From Liolophura sinensis (taxonomy: Eukaryota > Mollusca > Polyplacophora > Chitonida > Chitonidae), in the NCBI RefSeq assembly GCF_032854445.1, contig NC_088307.1, positions 8,880,017 to 8,944,016 on the forward strand: 64,000 nucleotides of DNA, in the 5' to 3' direction. The notes beneath the pieces are model-generated. The model was not told the DNA's origin and made no database searches. It was given only the letters and a program-made list of their open reading frames with translations. The translations under genes and the position numbers were made by a program. Positions 57,179 to 64,000 of the stretch are shown here, one piece after another. Each line of letters opens with the position of its first letter. The stretch's first letter is position 1.

Positions 57179-60100
57179 TTATATATTTTATTGTCAGAAG
57201 AGGCTATTTTATATATATATATATTTATTTGTTTATATATGTGTTATGGGTAAATGCACTATCAAGTTTATATGCTGAATGTAAACATTAATACACATGC
57301 ACATATATAGTGTGTTCACACGAGGACAGTAAATGGGATCTAAAATTTTACACAAGAAAGTGTATTTTATAGTCAAAATCATAATGCCAGAAATTATTAC
57401 TTTTTTCTGGTGGTGAAAACTTACATTTTCCCAGTAGGCTGTTATATTGGTATCTTCCAAACAAACCTAAAAACACCTAGCTATCAATATAGAACTCTCT
57501 GAATCAGGAAAAATGTGCAACTTTTTCGTGGACAAAATGTTGGGTAATTTACAGTAAACCGCTTCAATGCTTGAGGGTTGGTTTTGTCACCACAAGCGCG
57601 AGCGAGTGACAAATGACCCTAGTGGATACACACATGACAAGCTTTAGGATCAAACCAACTCTGATTTCTGGTGAACCACACACTGCTGGATGTTTACAAA
57701 TACATTGATCATAGCTAGGGCTTTTGGGAAACTGAATTGTCGTCATTGTGGCAGGCATACCAATAGATACCATACATTTACTGTCAGTGAATGGTGTGAA
57801 ATTCTGCTCAAGAAGTCCATTGAGAGGATTATATATGTCATAAAATACTAGTTTTACTGCCAAAATATTATTTTCTCCAGTTGGATATCATCTTACCTTC
57901 TCAAAATACGTGAAAGCATTTTTCTAAGATTTATCATAATAGACCTTTTAGAAGAAAGGAAAATATGTAACTTCATTATAGTCAAAAAAGAATTTCATTT
58001 GTGAATATAAGTTTGAAAATGATTGCATTAGTTGACCTGAACCATTAGATGAATGGTTAGAAATCATTAGCTTTCCCATTTTGTGGACATTCCTCATTGT
58101 GTGGATGTTACATTTTGTGAGGGTGTTACGTTGAGTGCTGAGGTGGAGGTCGGGGTGAGGGTGGTGTAGGGTGGGGTGGTGTTGGTTGGAGGGGATACAT
58201 GTTGTTGTATCACTTCACCTGATTGCCTTACTACATAATTGTGTGATTATCTGTAGTAGAAAAATACATGTAAAATTGACAAAAAAATTAATACTTTTGA
58301 TACCAATTACACTTAAATTTTTCTGATAAGAATTAAATTAATCAAACTTCACAAAAAACTCTTTAAGGTGGATGAATTAATCAGAATTGAGCAAAATGTG
58401 TCACCTGAACAGTGCAGATCTAGGTGAATTACAGTATATATAGTTCCAAGCTCTTAGCTTTACAATAGGCCTGTACTGCGCTAATATATTGTACTGCCTC
58501 TGCCTTGGATTGCACACACAGGCCAGACTCAACATTCAAGTTTTGAATTCGCCTTCCAGTGTCATGGGCATGGAAAATGCAGGTGCTTTCTGCATGCAGT
58601 CAGCCAGCTGTCTAGGCCTATAAGCAGCAGAAATGCAGATTTTCGGGCAAGTGCACCAAGAATGCCCCACATGCGTTTATCATGATACATGTATGTTCAA
58701 ACCACGTGTGTATCATGACAGTGATGGCATGCCAAACATGTCTGGGCATGACCGTCCTACACAATATTATTGATACATATATACTTAAAAGAGACTCATT
58801 TCTGAGAAGTCAGAGGATTCTAACCATAGGTTCTAACTATACAGTCACTTGTACTAGCGTAAGTATGTTACACAGGAAGATTTCATAGGCTGTAGATGAG
58901 TGTAAAAGAGCATATTTTCATGAACAAATTCTAAATTTGTGACAATATATACTAGGAGAGCATAGTCAGTTTGTGCAGTGGCATTCATTCAGAAGTTGAA
59001 AAAGTTAATCCACTAGAAAAATGTGTACCGTTGATAGTGTAATTCATCAACATTTTTGCATGTTTGCTCAAACAGTGTTTATTCAAGCATAGTATGAAGG
59101 TAGCTATTCTGCGTATACTGATAAAATTATACTTTTTGTGTTGCAAATCCAATCAGTGTAGTTTTGTCTCCAAAAGTGAATTATAAAATATGCATAAATT
59201 TGACTGAAAGTTGCTTGTACCTGTGCAAAAATGTTGAGGAATTGGGGTATATGTGATGTATGTATATTACTCGTGCTTGACAGATGAATACCTGTGTTCT
59301 TCACTGACTGGTATTAAAGATATCTGCGCATATTTAATGTGTTTAAGGCCAAAGCAATTTAAATTTTTGTTTTTCCTACAGAATGAATCGTAATATTGAT
59401 GGATGATATAGAAATGAAAATTAAGCTGAAAAATCATCAAATTTGCGGGAACTGTGGACTGTCCTAGCAGTTGTTCCTGTTATAGACATTTTTAGGAGAT
59501 CAGAAAGGCTATGATGTACTACAGTAAACAACAAAATTAGATATCTTGGTTTGACTTGTGTTGGTTGGACAGTGTTCCCAATAAAATATAAAGAATTTAA
59601 TGAGGTAGGATCAGTTACATGATTGTTTATTGGTATATATTATCCTTAATAAAATACACTGCAGGTACCAGATTGAGTGAACAGTCCACAGTCTAGAAAG
59701 AAGAAGGTACCTGAGGAGGTGTTTGTTTTCTTCTTATATTTATTGAAACTTTATGTTGCTCATGTTCTTCTGAAAATTCTGACTGAAGAAAATTAATGTC
59801 TGGTAAAAGATACTATATGCACTTATAGATATTTGTTGTTTATAATACGTGGTATGCCAAAACAACTCATATTAATATACAACGCATATTAATGAGCAAG
59901 GAAATAAAGTGTGTGTAGTACAGTCTGGAATGGGAGATTGTAATTGGAGAACTAAAACGGATAAATAATCACTTAGTTGTGGTAAGTTTTTTTTGTCTTG
60001 AGCTTATGATGATTTAGTCTGATTTGATGTAAACTGAAACTATTTAATCCTTAAAAATGCATAAAGCAATGGTATACATGGCAACCAGTAACTTTGAAAA

Positions 60101-60420
60101 GAGTCTGACAGATTTTCCCCAATAATCTAATGGTAAAAGCATGGACTGGAAATGCAGAGATCACTGGCTAAGTCTTCAGGTGGTAAGCTCAGTAGCTCTT
60201 GCGTATAACCTGTGACTGGGTGGGTATTCATGTCTGATGTCCTTTTTGGGTGTGTGTAACCTGTGAATGGATGGGTATTCATACCTGATGTCCTGTTCGG
60301 GTGTGTATAACCTGTGAATGGGTGGGTATTCATGTCTGATGTCCTGTTCGGGTGTGTATAACCTGTGAATGGGTGGGTATTCATGTCTGATGTCCTGTTT
60401 GGGTGTGTATAACCTTTGAC
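56871..60420 (+). repeat. tandem segmental duplication, copy 1 (about 3.55 kb)
   Basis: Begins TGGGTTCTGTAGTGTGGCTT and ends with four 51-nt units. It holds a (TA)n tract, a block at 57.2-58.1 kb and the 58.08-59.59-kb segment that copy 2 lacks. No gene recognised; open frames differ between copies, arguing against coding. Confidence 0.92.
57112..57177. repeat. (TA)n microsatellite, copy 1
   Basis: About 33 TA repeats; the YIYIYI open frame over it is meaningless. Confidence 0.97.
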
Positions 60421-60658
60421 TGGGTTCTGTAGTGTGGCTTAGATAGTAGTAAGGCAGCTCTGTAAAAATTGTAACATAGATGTATTTGTCAGCTGCGAGC
60501 AGATGATAAACTCATGTAGCAAACACCATCCTAAAAGCACCTTCAGCAATGAAATAACAACACTAATCTGCCGATAACTGTTAGACTTGCTGCAAAAGGG
60601 ATACATATTGAGTCTCTTGGCTCAGCAACTTGTAATTTTCAGTGGCCTTTCTACTGAT

Positions 60659-60726
<68 letters not shown>

Positions 60727-62554
60727 TTATATATTTTATTGTCAGAAGAGGCTATTTTATATATATATATATTTATTTGTTTATATATGTGTTATGGGTA
60801 AATGCACTATCAAGTCTATATGCTGAATGTAAACATTAATACACATGCACATATATAGTGTGTTCACATGAGGACAGTAAATGGGATCTACAATTTTACA
60901 CAAGAAAGTGTATTTTATAGTCAAAATCATAATGCCAGAAATTATTACTTTTTTCTGGTGGTGAAAACTTACATTTTCCCAGTAGGCTGTTATATTGGTA
61001 TCTTCCAAACAAAGCTAAAAACACTTAGCTATCAATATAGAACTCTCTGAATCAGGAAAAATGTGCAACTTTTTCGTGGACAAAATGTTGGGTAATTTAC
61101 AGTAAACCGCTTCATAGTGGTAATGCTTGAGGGTTGGTTTTGTCACCACAAGCGCGAGCGAGTGACAAATGACCCTAGTGGATACACACATGACAAGCTT
61201 TAGGATCAAACCAACTCTGATTTCTGGTGAACCACACACTGCTGGATGTTTACAAATACATTGATCATAGCTAGGGCTTTTGGGAAACTGTACGCTGAAT
61301 TGTCGTCATTGTGGCATGCATACCAATAGATACCGTACATTTACTGTCAGTGAATGGTGTGAAATTCTGCTCAAGAAGTCCATTGAGAGGAATATATATG
61401 TCATAAAATACTAGTTTTACTGCCAAAATATTATTTTCTCCAGTTGGATATCATCTTACCTTCTCAAAATACGTGAAAGCACTTTTCTAAGATTTATCAT
61501 AATAGACCTTTTAGAAGAAAGGAAAATATGTAACTTCATTATAGTCAAAAAAGAATTTCATTTGTGAATATAAGTTTGAAAATGATTGCATTAGTTGACC
61601 TAAACCATTAGATGAATGGTTAGAAATCATTAGCTTTCCCAGTGTCCGCCCAACACAAGAATTTAATGAGGTAGGGTCAGTTACATGATTGTTTATTGGT
61701 ATATATTATCCTTTAATTACAGGGCGAGGGTCTAAAATACACTGCAGGTACCAGATTGAGTGAACAGTCCACAGTCTAGAAAGAAGAAGGTACCTGAGGA
61801 GGTGTTTGTTTTCTTCTTATATTTATTGAAACTTTATGTTGCTCATGTTCTTCTGAAAATTCTGAGTCAAGAAAATTAATGTCTGGTAAAAGATACTATA
61901 TGCACTTATAGATATTTGTTGTTTATAATACGTGGTATGCCAAAACAACTCATATTAATATACAACGCATATTAATGAGCAAGGAAATAAAGTGTGTGTA
62001 GTACAGTCTGGGATGGGAGATTGTAATTGGAGAACTAAAACGGATAAATAATCACTTAGTTGTGGTAAGTTTTTTTTGTCTTGAACTTATGATGATTTAG
62101 TCTGATTTGATGTAAACTGAAACTATTTAATCCTTAAAAATGCATAAAGCAATGGTATACATGGCAACCAGTAACTTTGAAAAGAGTCTGACAGATTTTC
62201 CCCAATAATCTAATGGTAAAAGCATGGACTGGAAATGCAGAGATCACTGGCTAAGTCTTCAGGTGGTAAGCTCAGTAGCTCTTGCGTATAACCTGTGACT
62301 GGGTGGGTATTCATGTCTGATGTCCTTTTTGGGTGTGTGTAACCTGTGAATGGATGGGTATTCATACCTGATGTCCTGTTCGGGTGTGTATAACCTGTGA
62401 ATGGGTGGGTATTCATGTCTGATGTCCTGTTTGGGTGTGTATAACCTGTGAATGGGTGGGTATTCATGTCTGATGTCCTGTTCGGGTGTGTATAACCTGT
62501 GAATGGGTGGGTATTCATGTCTGATGTCCTGTTTGGGTGTGTATAACCTTTGAC
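60421..62554 (+). repeat. tandem segmental duplication, copy 2 (about 2.13 kb, internal deletion)
   Basis: Near-identical to copy 1 but missing the equivalent of 58079-59592; 18 nt of other sequence (GTGTCCGCCCAACACAAG, 61642-61659) sits at the junction. It has a short extra TTAATTACAGGGCGAGGGTC near 61713. Confidence 0.93.
60662..60725. repeat. (TA)n microsatellite, copy 2
   Basis: About 32 TA repeats at the position matching copy 1. Confidence 0.97.
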
Positions 62555-64000
62555 TGGGTTCTGTAGTGTGGCTTAGATAGTAGTAAGGCAGCTCTGTAAA
62601 AATTGTAACATAGATGTATTTGTCAGCTACAAGTAGATGATAAAGATGAGGCTATTTTATATATATATATATTTATTTGTTTATATATGTGTTATGGGTA
62701 AATGCACTATCAAGTTTATATGCTGAATGTAAACATTAATACACATGCACATATATAGTGTGTTCACATGAGTACAGTAAATGGGATCTACAATTTTACA
62801 CAAGAAAGTGTATTTTATAGTCAAAATCATAATGCCAGAAATTATTACTTTTTTCTGGTGGTGAAAACTTACATTTTCCCAGTAGGCTGTTATATTGGTA
62901 TCTTCCAAACAAAGCTAAAAACACCTAGCTATCAATGTAGAACTCTCTGAATCAGGAAAAATGTGCAACTTTTTCATGGACAAAATGTTGGGTAATTTAC
63001 AGTAAACCGCTTCATAGTGGTAATGCTTGAGGGTTGGTTTTGTCACCACAAGCGCCAGCGAGTGACAAATGACCCTAGTGGATACACACATGACAAGCTT
63101 TAGGATCAAACCAACTCTGATTTCTGGTGAACCACACACTGCTGGATGGTTTACAAATACATTGATCATAGCTAGGGCTTTTGGGAAACTGTACGCTGAA
63201 TTGTCGTCATTGTGGCAGGCATACCAATAGATACCGTACATTTTCTGTCAGTGAATGGTGTGAAATTCTGCTCAAGAAGTCCATTGAGAGGAATATATAT
63301 GTCATAAAATACTAGTTTTACTGTCAAAATATTATTTTTTCCAGTTGGATATCATCTTACCTTCTCAAAATACGTGAAAGCACTTTTCTAAGATTTATCA
63401 TAATAGATCTTTTAGAAGAAAGGAAAATATGTAACTTCATTATAGTCAAAAAAGAATTTCATTTGTGAATATAAGTTTCAAAATGATTGCATTAGTTGAC
63501 CTAAACCATTAGATGAATGGTTAGATATCATTAGCTTTCCCATTTTGTGGACATTCCTCGTTGTGTGGATGTTACATTTTGTGAGGGTGTTACGTTGTGT
63601 GTGGGCGGAGGTGGAGGTCGGGGTGAGGGTGGTGTAGGGTGGGGTGGTGTTGGTTGGAGGGGATACATGTTGTTGTATCACTTCACCTGATTGCCTTACT
63701 ACATAATTGTGTGATTATCTGTAGTAGAAAAATACATGTAAAATTGACAAAAAAATGAATACTTTTGATACCAATTACACTTAAATTTTTCTGATAAGAA
63801 TTAAATTAATCAAACTTCACAAAAAACTCTTTAAGGTGGATGAATTAATCAGAATTGAGCAAAATGTGTCACCTGAACAGTGCAGATCTAGGTGAATTAC
63901 AGTATATATAGTTCCGAGCTCTTAGCTTTACAATAGGCCTGTACTGCGCTAATATATTGTACTGCCTCTGCCTTGGATTGCACATACAGGCCAGACTCAA
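62555..64000 (+). repeat. tandem segmental duplication, copy 3 (cut by window end)
   Basis: Lacks about 240 nt, including the whole (TA)n tract (junction near 62644), but keeps the 63531-64000 segment that copy 2 lacks. It continues past the window. Confidence 0.93.

Noticed and set aside
57037-57291. Open frames of YIYIYI over TA tracts (also near 60.6-60.8 kb)
   Set aside because: Translation of a (TA)n microsatellite.
57564-57863. 99-codon minus-strand frame in duplication copy 1
   Set aside because: The equivalent frames in copies 2 and 3 are shifted by small indels, so the frame is not maintained.

Overview
This is a eukaryotic, animal-type window: a split gene with GT-AG introns, tRNA-derived SINEs, LTR retrotransposons and very long satellite arrays. 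The SINE tail (AAATATTCTTGAGTACGGCG followed by TAAAACACC and AAATAAATAAA) and a second short-interspersed family ending in ACTCACTCACTCA look like families I associate with molluscs. I infer a marine mollusc, or at least a lophotrochozoan, with moderate confidence.

The one clear host gene lies at 3026-19671 on the + strand. Eleven exons join without a frame error into a 391-residue SPOUT1 (C9orf114/CENP-32) protein, a SPOUT-fold RNA methyltransferase. Its introns are crowded. Intron 2 holds SINEs, intron 3 a 24-nt minisatellite, and intron 5 a 21-nt minisatellite rich in acceptor-like motifs. Intron 6 starts with about 37 tandem copies of the exon-6 splice donor and then holds a young Ty1/copia element (10854-15633) whose LTRs differ at one base in 225. 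Intron 7 holds a foldback element. A 263-nt piece carrying exon 8 and its flanks recurs inverted at 20551-20814, inside a SINE.

Upstream (1-3025) are a possible decayed coding stretch, a relic of a retroviral-type aspartic protease on the - strand, and the SPOUT1 promoter. From 20.8 to 25.3 kb there are SINEs, a perfect hairpin and a promoter-like stretch, but no recognisable gene. From about 25.3 to 42.1 kb the DNA is one satellite array of 28-31-nt monomers with three regional higher-order repeats. From 42.1 to 50.8 kb lie a second protease relic, a broken Ty3/gypsy gag-pro fragment on the - strand with 69-nt terminal repeats, SINEs and a foldback element.

From 50.8 to 64 kb nearly everything is repeat: an 87-nt satellite (19 copies), a 94-nt satellite (about 15), a diverged roughly 170-nt triplicate, a 51-nt minisatellite containing a perfect 31-bp hairpin, then three tandem copies of a 2.1-3.6-kb segment, two of which carry different internal deletions. 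No second intact host gene was found. The most notable features are the splice-donor minisatellite, the inverted exon-8 copy and the satellite architecture. All are read from sequence; any functional consequence is inference.
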